64,000 nucleotides of DNA from positions 1 to 64,000 of the forward strand of contig NZ_QPHL01000008.1 in the NCBI RefSeq assembly GCF_003335675.1, written 5' to 3'. The notes under the pieces were generated by a model. The model saw only the letters and a program-made list of their open reading frames with translations. It did not search any database and was not told the DNA's origin. Of the stretch, positions 29,196 through 39,800 are shown one piece after another. The DNA comes from Winogradskyella sp. KYW1333. GTDB lineage: Bacteria; Bacteroidota; Bacteroidia; Flavobacteriales; Flavobacteriaceae. A program made the translations under genes and the position numbers. How positions within the stretch are numbered: the stretch's first letter is position 1; every line of letters begins with the position of its first letter.

Positions 29196-30488
29196 ATGCA
29201 TTTTAAAGTAATCAAAAATACAGTTTTATTATTTGTTATTGTAGCCATTTCTTGCAGTAATAAAATGAAGAATAATTCTGGTTTGACAGAAACGAATTCT
29301 TATTCTAAGCAAAGAGACTCTACTATAATTGTCGGTGCAAATAGAACCGATTTATATTTACCTATTATTGAAGGAAAGCGAATTGGGATTGTTGCCAATC
29401 AAACCAGTGTCATTTTTCATAAAGACGAGGATTCAGTTTTTTGGGTAGATCCCGAAACTAATGAAACTGGTTTTGAAAAAACCATTCTTAGCTATACACA
29501 TTTAGTTGATTCTCTCTTAAGTCTAGAAATTGATGTTAAAAAAGTATTTACACCTGAACATGGTTTTAGAGGCACTTCAGATGCAGGTGAATTGGTAAAA
29601 GACGGATTAGATACAAAAACAGGATTGCCTATTTTTTCTCTTCATGGAAAACATAAAAAACCAACCTATTCACAGTTAATAGATTTAGATCTTTTGATTT
29701 TTGACATACAAGATGTTGGCGTTAGGTTTTACACTTACATTTCAACATTGCATTATATCATGGAGGCCTGTGCCGAAAATGGAATTCCAGTTTTAATCTT
29801 AGATCGTCCCAATCCAAATGGCAATTATGTTGATGGACCAGTATTGGAAAAAGAACATAGTAGCTTTTTAGGCATGCACCCTATTCCCTTAATTCATGGA
29901 ATGACTATTGGAGAATATGCCCAAATGATTAATGGTGAAGGCTGGTTAGCCAATGGTATTACATGCGATATTAAAGTAATTAATATAAAGAATTACTCCC
30001 ATGATAGCGCATACAGTTTACCCATACGTCCTTCGCCTAATTTACCTAACGACCATGCAATAAAACTATATCCTAGTTTGGGTTTATTTGAGGGTACAAC
30101 AATTAATGCTGGTAGAGGAACAGAATTTCAATTTCAACGTTACGGTGCACCAAATTTAGATAGCAATCATTATCAATTTAGTTACACACCAATTTCAAAT
30201 TTTGGTGCAAAATATCCAAAACACAAAGGTAAGATTTGCTATGGTAAGGACTTGGTTCATGTCAAAGCTGATAGACTTTTCTCCTTAGAATACATCATGG
30301 ACGCTTACAATAATTCCATGGACAAAACTAAGTTTTTCGTAACCGATAACTTTACTAAACATGCAGGGACAGAAAAACTACAAAAACAAATAGAGTCTGG
30401 TATTAGTGAAGCTAAAATTAAATCTACTTGGAAACAGGGTCTTAAAAAATATAAAAAGAAAAGATCGAGGTATCTGATCTATGATTAG
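29196..30488 (+). CDS. DUF1343 lipoprotein, NamZ-like exo-N-acetylmuramidase
   Basis: 430 residues. The lipoprotein signal ends VIVAISC. The body is a DUF1343 domain: GKRIGIVANQTS, FTPEHGFRGTSDAGE, SLHGKHKKPT, DIQDVGVRFYTYISTLHYIMEAC, LDRPNPNG, ERGTEFQF-like GRGTEFQFQRYGAP. Characterised members (NamZ of Bacillus) remove N-acetylmuramic acid from peptidoglycan ends, and a Bacteroidota member has been shown to do the same. A cell-wall turnover role on the periplasmic face is likely. It overlaps the following convergent gene by 4 bp. Confidence 0.88.
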   Translation: MHFKVIKNTVLLFVIVAISCSNKMKNNSGLTETNSYSKQRDSTIIVGANRTDLYLPIIEGKRIGIVANQTSVIFHKDEDSVFWVDPETNETGFEKTILSYTHLVDSLLSLEIDVKKVFTPEHGFRGTSDAGELVKDGLDTKTGLPIFSLHGKHKKPTYSQLIDLDLLIFDIQDVGVRFYTYISTLHYIMEACAENGIPVLILDRPNPNGNYVDGPVLEKEHSSFLGMHPIPLIHGMTIGEYAQMINGEGWLANGITCDIKVINIKNYSHDSAYSLPIRPSPNLPNDHAIKLYPSLGLFEGTTINAGRGTEFQFQRYGAPNLDSNHYQFSYTPISNFGAKYPKHKGKICYGKDLVHVKADRLFSLEYIMDAYNNSMDKTKFFVTDNFTKHAGTEKLQKQIESGISEAKIKSTWKQGLKKYKKKRSRYLIYD

Positions 30489-30919
30489 TCATTATTGACG
30501 GATATTGTTTTGACTACCTCAGTTGCCACAATACGTTTCTCAGTAATTAAATTTACTGGTTCTGTTTTGGGAAATTCTTTCAAAATTTTTACAACAAATA
30601 CAAATCGTTTAGGTGATTGTACTGTAACCATTACATGCTTACCAACACTAAATTTGTTCAATGGAAGTCTGTAGATGGTATCATTGATGTAAAAATCTAA
30701 TTCTCTTGAATAATCTTTATTAATGGAATATAGAGAGTTAATTTTTTTATTACTTCTAAGTAATAAAGTATCCTTAGTTGCATTTAACTCGTGAATTAAA
30801 TTTTTTGCCTGGATATTTCTATTTTTCTCTAGCTTAACGTAATTTTCTTGAGCCTGAAGTGTAAAGCTCAATAAAAAAACGAGTGCTACTACGATGCAAA
30901 TTCGTATTAAATTTTTCAA
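30485..30919 (-). CDS. Exported protein of unknown function
   Basis: 144 residues with a clear signal peptide (MKNLIRICIVVALVFLLSFTLQAQ). The rest is mixed, with a beta-rich C-terminal half (VGKHVMVTVQSPKRFVFVVKI). No family recognised. It converges on the NamZ-like gene and overlaps its stop by 4 bp. Confidence 0.65.
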   Translation of the reverse strand: MKNLIRICIVVALVFLLSFTLQAQENYVKLEKNRNIQAKNLIHELNATKDTLLLRSNKKINSLYSINKDYSRELDFYINDTIYRLPLNKFSVGKHVMVTVQSPKRFVFVVKILKEFPKTEPVNLITEKRIVATEVVKTISVNND

Positions 30920-31065
30920 GGTAACCTATTAAGTTAAACATTATAGTTCACTCAACAGTAATTAATCAATCCGCTCCAAACATAGTTTTATTCAGATTAA
31001 TTGAAAAAAAAAACCTGTCAAATACAAAAATTATAGAAGAACAACCAAATTTGTTAATAACCCTG

Positions 31066-31944
31066 TTAATAACTTTGAGCGTTAATGATTTTCATCAGTC
31101 GATCTGGATAATCTGTTATAATGCCATCCACTTTTAACTCAATCATGTATTTCAAATCTTCTTCTTGGTTAATTGTCCAAGGAATAATATCAAAACCTAC
31201 TGATTTAAACTTTGATACATTTTTTGGATTTAACAGTTTGTAGTATGGGCTAAGAATTTCTGGTTTATAAGACAACTTTGATAATTTATCTTTGATAATT
31301 TCATCTTCATCCACAAGCAAAGCAACCACCATATTCGGGTACTGAACCTTAATTTCTTCCAGTATATTTAAATCAAAGGATTGCAAATTGACTCTGGTCA
31401 TTAATCCTGATTTCTTTAATAGCTCCAAAACAATTGAAACGTATTCTTTTGGATATGGTGTATACTCACCATAATATGCGACTTTAGATTTAATTTCGAT
31501 ATTAAATTTGACCTCAGAATTATAAGATTTTACTAGTTTAAAGACATCACTCAATAGTGGTTTATTGATTTTAATTTTAGCCTGGTCCGGAAAACCAGGA
31601 TGAAACTTTGTACCACAATCATATTCCTTAATCTGTGTATAATCCATATTATAGAGGTTGTAGCCCAAGGCTTTATCATTTAGGATTTCGTCATCTTTAG
31701 GATCTGAACAAATAAGAGGATTCATAAATGGCTCATGTGAGACAACAACCTTTTTATCTTTAGACACGACTATATCTAATTCTAAGGTATTAACGCCCAA
31801 TTCAATAGCCTCTTTAAAAGCTGGTATTGAATTTTCTGGATACAAACCGCGCCAACCTCTATGGCCTTGAATATCAATTTCAGGATGTTTTGTACAATTC
31901 ATAAAAACGCAAAAGGTAATGAGAAAACAACTATTCCTCAACAT
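31066..31944 (-). CDS. Glycerophosphodiester phosphodiesterase (lipoprotein)
   Basis: 292 residues. The N-terminus MLRNSCFLITFCVFMNC fits a lipoprotein signal. The GDPD TIM barrel starts with GHRGWRGLYPENSIPAF (catalytic His and Arg), then ELDIVVSKDKKVVVSHEPFMN with the metal ligands Glu/Asp and the second His, and ends WTINQEEDLKYMIELKVDGIITDYPD. It hydrolyses glycerophosphodiesters from lipid turnover to glycerol-3-phosphate. It overlaps the fatty-acid hydroxylase gene by 14 bp, so the two are likely co-translated. Confidence 0.92.
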   Translation of the reverse strand: MLRNSCFLITFCVFMNCTKHPEIDIQGHRGWRGLYPENSIPAFKEAIELGVNTLELDIVVSKDKKVVVSHEPFMNPLICSDPKDDEILNDKALGYNLYNMDYTQIKEYDCGTKFHPGFPDQAKIKINKPLLSDVFKLVKSYNSEVKFNIEIKSKVAYYGEYTPYPKEYVSIVLELLKKSGLMTRVNLQSFDLNILEEIKVQYPNMVVALLVDEDEIIKDKLSKLSYKPEILSPYYKLLNPKNVSKFKSVGFDIIPWTINQEEDLKYMIELKVDGIITDYPDRLMKIINAQSY

Positions 31945-32773
31945 CTGTATAAAGCGTCGGTTTCTCGTACTTCTGAAATGGTTGTTTTAGAAGATCTTTG
32001 ATATTACTATTCTTAGCTTCGTCCGGAAAAACATCTACACCATAAACCAGTTTTTCTCTATCTAAATACAAGTAAGTACCAAATAACCGATCCCAAATAC
32101 TAAAAATGTTGCCATAATTAGAATCTGTATATGGTAAGCGATAATGATGATGTGTTTTGTGCATATCTGGAGACACAATCACATAGCTTAATACCTTATC
32201 AAAACCCTTTGACATTTTAATATTGGCATGTGTAAACTGAGTAAAGACCAAAGACATTGATTGGTATAAAAACACCAATGCTATTGGTGTTCCTACGACA
32301 AATACACCAAACAACGTGAACGTAAATCTAATAACGCTTTCAATAGGATGATGTCTATTTGCAGTGGTTGTATCAACCTTATGATCTGTATGATGCACCA
32401 AGTGAACCATCCATAATGGTTTTACCTTATGCTCCACATAATGTGCTAAGTATGCACCGAAAAAATCTAAGAGTAACACGCCCAATAATGCATATAACCA
32501 TAATGGTATTTCAGGAATCCAATTTAAGATTCCAAAGTTGTTTACAACTACCCAATCTGCAGTACCTAGTAGTAACCAAGCCAAACTGAAATTTATAATC
32601 ACAGTAGTCAAAGTGAAAAACAAATTTGGTATTGCGTGTTGCCATTTCCTATAACGAAATTTAAATAAGGGGACACCACTTTCTAAGATCCAGAAGAAGG
32701 CTAATCCACCAACCAAAATTATACTTCTGTGTGAAGATGGTATAGTTTCAAAATAATTTATTATTGTTTCCAA
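31931..32773 (-). CDS. Sterol desaturase / fatty acid hydroxylase family membrane protein
   Basis: 280 residues with four to five membrane spans. The di-iron histidine boxes are visible: HYVEH, HLVHHTDH, NRHHP, and DMHKTHHHY near the C-terminus. The family inserts oxygen or double bonds in lipids, using membrane-embedded non-haem iron. The neighbours are a thioredoxin-like exported protein (4 bp upstream) and GDPD, pointing to a lipid-modification role, though the substrate is unknown. Confidence 0.9.
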   Translation of the reverse strand: METIINYFETIPSSHRSIILVGGLAFFWILESGVPLFKFRYRKWQHAIPNLFFTLTTVIINFSLAWLLLGTADWVVVNNFGILNWIPEIPLWLYALLGVLLLDFFGAYLAHYVEHKVKPLWMVHLVHHTDHKVDTTTANRHHPIESVIRFTFTLFGVFVVGTPIALVFLYQSMSLVFTQFTHANIKMSKGFDKVLSYVIVSPDMHKTHHHYRLPYTDSNYGNIFSIWDRLFGTYLYLDREKLVYGVDVFPDEAKNSNIKDLLKQPFQKYEKPTLYTDVEE

Positions 32774-32777
32774 TAAC

Positions 32778-33677
32778 TTAGAGATTTAGATTTATGATAT
32801 TTTCTGCTTTTTTCAAATTTAATGAAGAAACTTTACTTTTCCATACCTCAGCATCTTCATCATCCTTTAGGCATTTATTTGCTGTATAATAAAGGAAAGC
32901 CAATAAGGCCTCATTATTTTCTGTGACCTCACTTTTCTCGAGCTTCTTTAGCATCCGCAATACTTTTTTAGGATGTTCTAAATATAAATATTGCTGAATG
33001 TTTAATAATTCGCAACGATACAACAAAGAAGCCTTACTATCCGATTTAGCATTTTGAGCAAACTGTATTGCTTCTTTTAAATAAATATTAAATAAATCAA
33101 CAATATTAGATCGTATATCTTCTCTTGTATACAGCGTTAATTCAAGGTATTTTGATGCTAAAAAGTAAGCAGAATAAAATGATTGTTGCTTGTAATAATT
33201 AGTCAGTTCATTTGATATAAACTGGGTGTTTAACGCGTAGCCATCTATTAATTTTGTAATATCCTGAAGCTCTTCTGTGTATTTATTAACATTAAGAATA
33301 TTACCATTTATATCCATGATTTTAATTGAGTCATCGTTAAATTTATCTATATAGCTTTGTTTTCTTTTGCCTTTTATTTTTAAATATAAATCAGTATATT
33401 CATCCTCATTCACTATTACAGGAACAAAATTCTCCCAAATTAAAGGGCTCAATTTTTCATCTGAAAATAGATTTGGTATAACTAAATATCTACCTCTATT
33501 ATCCTGAACAACCACAGGATAATCATAATAAGTAGACTCTTCCCATACCATTAAGACCATCTTATTTTGAACCAATGCCAATTTCCGTGCAATTTCTAAA
33601 GACCTCATCCACTGCTGGGCAGTTATTTGGCCAACAGAGCTCAAAAAAAATAAGACTAAAAGGATATATTTTTTCAT
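32778..33677 (-). CDS. Exported thioredoxin-fold-like protein without CxxC
   Basis: 299 residues with a signal peptide (MKKYILLVLFFLSSVGQITAQ). The first half (WMRSLEIARKLALVQNKMVLMVWEEST... IPNLFSDEKLSPLIWENFVPVIVNEDE) resembles a thioredoxin-like fold of the DUF255/thioredoxin_7 style but has no CxxC active site. The C-terminal half is alpha-helical and repeat-like. The function is unknown; it begins the unit leading to the lipid hydroxylase and GDPD. Confidence 0.7.
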   Translation of the reverse strand: MKKYILLVLFFLSSVGQITAQQWMRSLEIARKLALVQNKMVLMVWEESTYYDYPVVVQDNRGRYLVIPNLFSDEKLSPLIWENFVPVIVNEDEYTDLYLKIKGKRKQSYIDKFNDDSIKIMDINGNILNVNKYTEELQDITKLIDGYALNTQFISNELTNYYKQQSFYSAYFLASKYLELTLYTREDIRSNIVDLFNIYLKEAIQFAQNAKSDSKASLLYRCELLNIQQYLYLEHPKKVLRMLKKLEKSEVTENNEALLAFLYYTANKCLKDDEDAEVWKSKVSSLNLKKAENIINLNL

Positions 33678-33723
33678 AGTTTTTAATGTTCAGAGAATCA
33701 AAAATTATTCCAATACCATAGAT

Positions 33724-34218
33724 TTAAATTTTTATACGCTTCTTCATTTCTTCAACAATATTATACGCTGCAGGGCAAATGGCAACATTATTTAACGTAA
33801 GATTAGAAATCTGATGAAACTTCTTTCTATCTGTGTGCGGAAATTCACGACAAGCCTTTGGTCTAACTTCGTAAATGGAACAGTAGTTATCTGTTCCTAA
33901 GAATATGCAAGGAACAGATTGCAAAACATAATCATTTTCTTCATCAATCTTCAAATAAGTTTCAATAAACTTTTGCTCCTTTAATTTAAAATGTTTTGAA
34001 ATGCGCTGAATATCCTTGTCCGTAAATAACGGCCCTGTGGTTTTGCAACAATTTGCACATTCTAGACAATCGGTATGCTCAAACTCATCAACATGCAATT
34101 CTTGCATTAAATAGTCGAGTTGCTTTGGTGGTTTCTTCTTTAATTTCTTAAAAAAAGATTTGTTTTCGTTATGCTTATCTTTGGCCAGTCTTGGAAGCTT
34201 TTCGATTTGGTCTTGCAT
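33724..34218 (-). CDS. YkgJ-family zinc/iron-chelating protein
   Basis: 164 residues. The cysteine cluster DCLECANCCKTTGPLF, then CIFLGTDNYCSIYEVRPKACREFPHTD and a later CPAA identify the YkgJ family (CxxCxxCC type), thought to bind a metal or Fe-S cluster. The N-terminal extension is lysine-rich. It is divergent from the methyltransferase gene, 57 bp apart. Biological role is unknown. Confidence 0.88.
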   Translation of the reverse strand: MQDQIEKLPRLAKDKHNENKSFFKKLKKKPPKQLDYLMQELHVDEFEHTDCLECANCCKTTGPLFTDKDIQRISKHFKLKEQKFIETYLKIDEENDYVLQSVPCIFLGTDNYCSIYEVRPKACREFPHTDRKKFHQISNLTLNNVAICPAAYNIVEEMKKRIKI

Positions 34219-34275
34219 AGCACAAATTTAATTAAAGTTATTCAGAAAAAATGAACCATACTGTTTTCCTAAAAA

Positions 34276-34977
34276 ATGAATAAAGATCTATTTGGAATAG
34301 CATTACTAGATTATCACAATGGTAAGTATACTGAAGATATTATTACTTGGACAAGTATCTCAGATGAGGATATACTACCACTACCTTATTTATTTAGAGA
34401 CTTTAATGAAATGCCTAAACTAGAACAAGAGGCACTTAAACTTGCTAGCGGGAAAATATTGGATGTAGGTTGTGGTACTGGCAGTCACTCTTTATGGCTT
34501 CAACAAAAAGGACTTAATGTAAAAGGAATAGATATTTCTGAAGGTGCAGTTGAAGTGGCAATAAATAGAGGTGTGAAAAATGTTGAATTAAAATCCTTAT
34601 TAAAAGAGAGTGAAACCTTTGACACTATCTTACTACTAATGAATGGCACTGGGATTTTTAAAGAACTTTCTCAAGTCTTCAACCATTTAAATCATTTAAA
34701 ATCATTGCTTAATACAGGCGGTAAAATCCTAGTTGATTCATCAGATATATCTTACATGTACCATGATGATAATGGAGGTAAATGGATTGAACTAAACAAA
34801 AATTATTACGGTGAACTCGACTATTTTATTCGCTATAAGGATGAAGAAGAATTACCAATGAAATGGCTTTACTTAGATTATGATACTTTAAATAATGCCA
34901 GTAATATGGTTGGTTTAAAATGTACTAAAATAATGGATGGCGATCATTTTGATTATTTGGCGCAATTAGAGTTGTAA
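34276..34977 (+). CDS. Class I SAM-dependent methyltransferase
   Basis: 233 residues. Motif I ILDVGCGTGSHSLWL begins near residue 62, followed by the acidic SAM-ribose motif VKGIDIS and TILLLMNGTGIF. The fold is complete but the substrate is not evident from the sequence. It stands alone on the plus strand; a decayed fragment on the minus strand overlaps its 3' end. Confidence 0.82.
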   Translation: MNKDLFGIALLDYHNGKYTEDIITWTSISDEDILPLPYLFRDFNEMPKLEQEALKLASGKILDVGCGTGSHSLWLQQKGLNVKGIDISEGAVEVAINRGVKNVELKSLLKESETFDTILLLMNGTGIFKELSQVFNHLNHLKSLLNTGGKILVDSSDISYMYHDDNGGKWIELNKNYYGELDYFIRYKDEEELPMKWLYLDYDTLNNASNMVGLKCTKIMDGDHFDYLAQLEL

Positions 34978-35057
34978 TATTTAACAATTGCTTGCAAATC
35001 TTCTTTTTTAAATTCTTTATTGTCAAGTTTTGCTCTTAATGATGGCCAGTCCAAAAA
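34954..35057 (-). pseudogene. Possible C-terminal gene fragment
   Basis: On the minus strand a start-less frame reads FLDWPSLRAKLDNKEF then KKEDLQAIVKYYNSN and ends at a stop inside the methyltransferase gene. The composition (charged, helix-like, well-formed codons) looks like the tail of a real cytoplasmic protein whose rest is missing. The family is not recognised; chance reading through AT-rich DNA is possible. Confidence 0.3.
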
Positions 35058-35078
35058 GTATTACTTTATAATTAATCT

Positions 35079-36806
35079 TTAGAAGTCAAATTGATAAGTA
35101 GCACCAGCCAATGCCTGAATACCTTGAACCGGGAAGTTTAAATACCTATGATAATCTTGATTTGCAATGTTATTCACCTTGGCAAAAACAGATAATTGAT
35201 CATTGATTTTGTAACCCAATTGAGCATTTGCATCAAAATAGCCGTCCACAGTAATTGGTGTCGTAACCGGCTGTACCAATGTACCTACCAATAATAATTG
35301 GTCTTTTCGTTCTCCGACATAAAAGGCACTTGCACCAGCATACCACTTTTCAGAAATTTGAACATCCATAAATATAGAACCGGTTATGTCTGGTAAGTTC
35401 CAGGCCTCTTCCTGATTGTCTAATGAATAATAAAAGTATTCTCCCTTAATACCCAATGTGAAATTTCTATTAACATCAATATTTAATTCACCAGCAACAG
35501 AAAAAGTTGTTACATCATCATAAACTACTCCAAATGAATTGCCATATTGGTAAGCTCTTGTGGCAAACGTCTGAGCATCATTTGCTTTAAACAAAGCTTT
35601 GTTCTCTTCAGCTAAATAATTCCCCTTTATATTGTAACTAACATTATTAGACAACTTACCTTTTAAACCAATGAAGGCATTGTAACGTTGATCGGTTGGT
35701 GTCACCAATAATGTTGGTGAAACAAATGGATTTTCATTGGCAAAATCGCAATATGAATTTTGAATTAACCCTCCTTTAATTCCACCATAGGAAATTAAAA
35801 TCTCGTCAACCAATCTATAGGATGCTTCAATATTTGGGTAGATAAAAAACTTGTTATCGTCAAACTCATTATCATTTAAATAAACTAAACTCACACCTAA
35901 ATCAACTGTAAGATCATCTTCTTTTATTTGATAAGAAGGCGACAAACCAAATGTTGTATTCCCATAACGCAACTCATCATCAGTAGTATAAGTGTTATCA
36001 AAACTTCCACCGATATAATCAATATAAAACTCTGCAGAAATTTGCTCATCTTGTATCGGCACATCAAAACTAGTCTTTGCAATAAATCTATTCTCCCCAG
36101 AATCTTGATTATCGGTAAAACGTCTAAATCTTATACTACCATTATTAATAATGGCATCCTCAAAATTTAATTTCCCACCGATATTAAACCCACTAAATGA
36201 ATGGCCAGGATCTAAAGAATTAGCCTCTGTAGTGCCAAAATAATTTTGTGGTAAACCATACCAATTATAAGATTGCACATCAAATCCACCATCTATCTTC
36301 CAAGAGAAATCTCTTAATTTTTGCGAATAATGCGCATTTATTGAAGTTTTTGCAAAGTCATCATCTAATAATAGATTTTCAATACCCCCTTGAGAAGAAT
36401 GATGACTAAAATAACCACCCACATTTTCACTACTATTTAATTCATGGTTTAAATAGACTTCACCTAAAACAGTTGTATAAGTACCAACTCCTAAAGATGC
36501 ATAATTATCGTATAATTTTTCAGGTTTAGCTTTATCTACAATTGCTGCCTTTCCTTTTGCTGGCGTAAATGTAGAGGCCACAGGAATTGAGAATATATTA
36601 TATTTTACATCCTTTTTCTTCACTGTGTTAAAATCACTAAGCTTAGGTGTATCTTTAATTTTAAAGGCATCTGATATTGTTGGTTGATATGGTCTAATAA
36701 CATTAACAACTTGGTCATCAATAGTGTCCTTTTTACGCTCTTGTGCAAAGAGACCTGAAGAACCTAATGTAATAGAAAATATAAATATTATAAACTTGAT
36801 TTTCAT
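35079..36806 (-). CDS. Outer-membrane beta-barrel, TonB-receptor-like without plug
   Basis: 575 residues with a signal peptide (MKIKFIIFIFSITLGSSGLFAQ). A short periplasmic lead (VVNVIRPYQPTISDAFKIKD) precedes a barrel of alternating strands rich in Tyr, Asn and Gly, ending in the outer-membrane signature ...ALAGATYQFDF. The C-terminal region ([43 protein letters not shown]) is just like TonB-dependent receptors, yet the plug domain and TonB box are absent. It follows the giant TPR gene by 39 bp and probably works with it. Confidence 0.82.
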   Translation of the reverse strand: MKIKFIIFIFSITLGSSGLFAQERKKDTIDDQVVNVIRPYQPTISDAFKIKDTPKLSDFNTVKKKDVKYNIFSIPVASTFTPAKGKAAIVDKAKPEKLYDNYASLGVGTYTTVLGEVYLNHELNSSENVGGYFSHHSSQGGIENLLLDDDFAKTSINAHYSQKLRDFSWKIDGGFDVQSYNWYGLPQNYFGTTEANSLDPGHSFSGFNIGGKLNFEDAIINNGSIRFRRFTDNQDSGENRFIAKTSFDVPIQDEQISAEFYIDYIGGSFDNTYTTDDELRYGNTTFGLSPSYQIKEDDLTVDLGVSLVYLNDNEFDDNKFFIYPNIEASYRLVDEILISYGGIKGGLIQNSYCDFANENPFVSPTLLVTPTDQRYNAFIGLKGKLSNNVSYNIKGNYLAEENKALFKANDAQTFATRAYQYGNSFGVVYDDVTTFSVAGELNIDVNRNFTLGIKGEYFYYSLDNQEEAWNLPDITGSIFMDVQISEKWYAGASAFYVGERKDQLLLVGTLVQPVTTPITVDGYFDANAQLGYKINDQLSVFAKVNNIANQDYHRYLNFPVQGIQALAGATYQFDF

Positions 36807-36845
36807 TTTTAAAACTTTGATTTTGATTCAACAGAAATTTCAATC

Positions 36846-39800
36846 TTAATTTCCGTCTGCGTCGATTGATGAATTTGTTTTTGCTTCTTCAGTTTTAATT
36901 CTATTTAGCTCTACTCTGGCCTCCTCTGTAACATCTTCAAATTCTGTGAAATTAGAGATTACACTTTCTAAAATATAAGTTGCCTGAAAAGCATCGTTCA
37001 ATGCATAGTAATTTTTTGCCATAACGACCAACCCTTTTGCACTATAGTACTTATAGCTACTAAAATCTTTTGCCAATTTTTGAATTATTGTATTTGAAGC
37101 TTCAAAACTTCCATCCTTGTGTTTAAAATAGGCATTGTAATAGAGTGCTTCAGCAGCTACACTTCCGCTTGCAATTTTTTGTACTTGAGCATATGCTTCC
37201 CTCGCTTTTTCCTCATTACCGATTTTAATCGCTGATCTAGCAATTATGAGTTTCGCATCACTTTTTATTTTATTGTCCAATCGATGTTTCAATAATACCA
37301 TATCAGCATAGTTTTCTGCCTTACCATACTCTTCTATTTGATAATAAGCATTCATTAAATTAGACTGTGCATAAAGTATATTTTGTGGATAGTCTGCCTC
37401 ATTTTCCAGACGTTCCAAAACAAGAATAGCCTTACTCCAATTTGAATTTTTCAAGTATATCTCACATAATTTTACTGTCGCTTGCTCAGTGTATTCACTT
37501 TTTGAGAAATCAACAACATAAGTATAATGTGGTTCTGCATTTTCAAATGTATCTTTTTGATAATATAATTGAGCCAGATAGAAGTGCGACTTTAAAGCAT
37601 GAATCCCGTTAGGAAACTGATTTAAGTATTTATTAAATTGTCTGATTGCATTATCAGTATTATTTTCTAGATATGGCTTTTCTGCTGCCAAATACATTGT
37701 ATTATCTAACTCCACATCAGTTACCTCAACGTAATCTAAAGAGCGAACCCAATTTGCATATTCATCTACTCTGCCCAAATCAATATAAATTAAACGAGCA
37801 GTAGAAACCGCTTGCACTGCCTCACCAGAACCAGGAAAGTCGGTTGCTACCCTTTTAAATTTGTTAAGCGCTCGCTCATTATCATTAGCATTGTAATACA
37901 CCAACCCTTGTCTTAATAGTGCTTTAGAAGTAAAAGCACTTCGTCTATATTCTGAGTTCAATTGATCATACATGCGCATGGCCGCTTCGGTATTACCAGA
38001 CTTAATATAGGTATTAGCCAAATCGTACATGGCGTCATCTCTAAGTGCAGATTTTGAATAGCTATTTATGAAAGACTTTAACTCATTTATTTTGGTTTTA
38101 CTTTTTCCTAAATACCCATGACTCATTGCTTTTTGAAAAGAGGCATAATCTGTTTCAATTTTATTGATTTGTATTGCCTTATCATAAGCATTAATAGCAT
38201 TTTGGTATTTGCTTGAAACAAAGTATCCATCTGCCAATCTCAAATAGGCATCATTGCGTCTTAACCTATCATCTGAACTTGAATTAATGAATCTATTAAA
38301 ATAATTAGAAGCCTTGTTATAATCTTTCAATTTGAAATATGTATAAGCCAGATTATAATTAAGGTTTTCGTTCTCAGGTAATGACGATGCTTCATCCATA
38401 CCAGCAAATTGTTTGAAACCAATTAAAGCGTCATTAAAATTTGCTAGGTTATATTCTGATTCTGCTCTCCAAAACGTAGCCTTAGCAAAAAATTGAGGAT
38501 CTCTTGGTTCCTTCAGTGAATTATTAAACATATCCAATGCTTCATTGTATCTAGTTTCATTATATAATTCAATGCCACGGAAAAAAGCCACTTTTTGATA
38601 AGCCAACTTATTCTCATAACTATTTTTGCCCTTAAGCAATTCTAGAGCCTCTTTGTAGTTTTTTGATGTGATGAAAGAATCAATTAATAACGTTTCAATT
38701 TCTTCTTTATAAAGCGTTTTAGGATACTTTTCTATATATCCAGACAATACCTGTGGAACAGACTGATACGGATTCCCAATTTCATAACTAATCTTGGCAT
38801 AATTTAGCCAAGCATCTTCCTGAATTTTTAAGTCAAAGTCCATTTGTGATGCATTTCTAAATGCATTTAGCGCTTCTGGTTTTTTATCTAAGTTGATATA
38901 ACTTTCACCTAAATGATAATAGGCATTTTGTGCAACCGAATTATTGCCATCTATTATTTTATTGAATTCAGAAATTGCACTTTCAAAGTCGTTCTGCTTA
39001 TAATATGCATATCCTAATTGGTAATAGTCAGTATTATTCCAACGCCCTCTTTTTCCTTCGTAGGCTTTGAGGTAAGGAATAGCTTCAAGATATTTTTCAA
39101 GACTAAAATAACTCTCACCTATTATTTTAGATAGTTCAGACTTCTCATTAGAGTTGCTGTTTGGCAGTTGTTCTGTTGCGAGCTCTATAGCCTGTTCAAA
39201 CTTACCTAGCTTAAAATTTAAATCTGCTTGATAGTAAGATAGCTTCTCCTTGTACTTTTCACTATCGTTAACCTGATCAAAATACTCATTTGCAGTATCG
39301 TAATCATTACCTTCATAGGCCATATAACCTATGTAATATTTGGCTTGTGAACCATATTCCTTGGAGTCAACAACTCTATTTAAATATTTTATAGCTTGTT
39401 TTCTGCTGCCAGTTGAATAAAGGCAATATCCATAATTGAAATAGTACCTGTTTCGTTCAGATCTTGCAATGCTTAGTTGATCAACCTTCTCGTACCATTT
39501 GCGAGCATAAGCGAATTTTGAGTTTTCAAAATAATAATCAGCCACGTCTAGAAACGCAGTGTTTTTCTTTGTACTAGTTGGATATTCTTCAACAAATTCT
39601 GTGATTAAATCATATGCATTTTGTTGATTTAACCTTACTGCACAATTAGCTATATAATAAGAACAGTCAGATTGTAAAACAACGTCATCAGTGTTATGTA
39701 TTATGTCATCAAATAATGACTGCGCCACTTTATACTGCTTATTGTTGAAAAGTGTAAGTGCCTTCTGATAATCTTGTAAATCACTCGTATATATTGCTGA

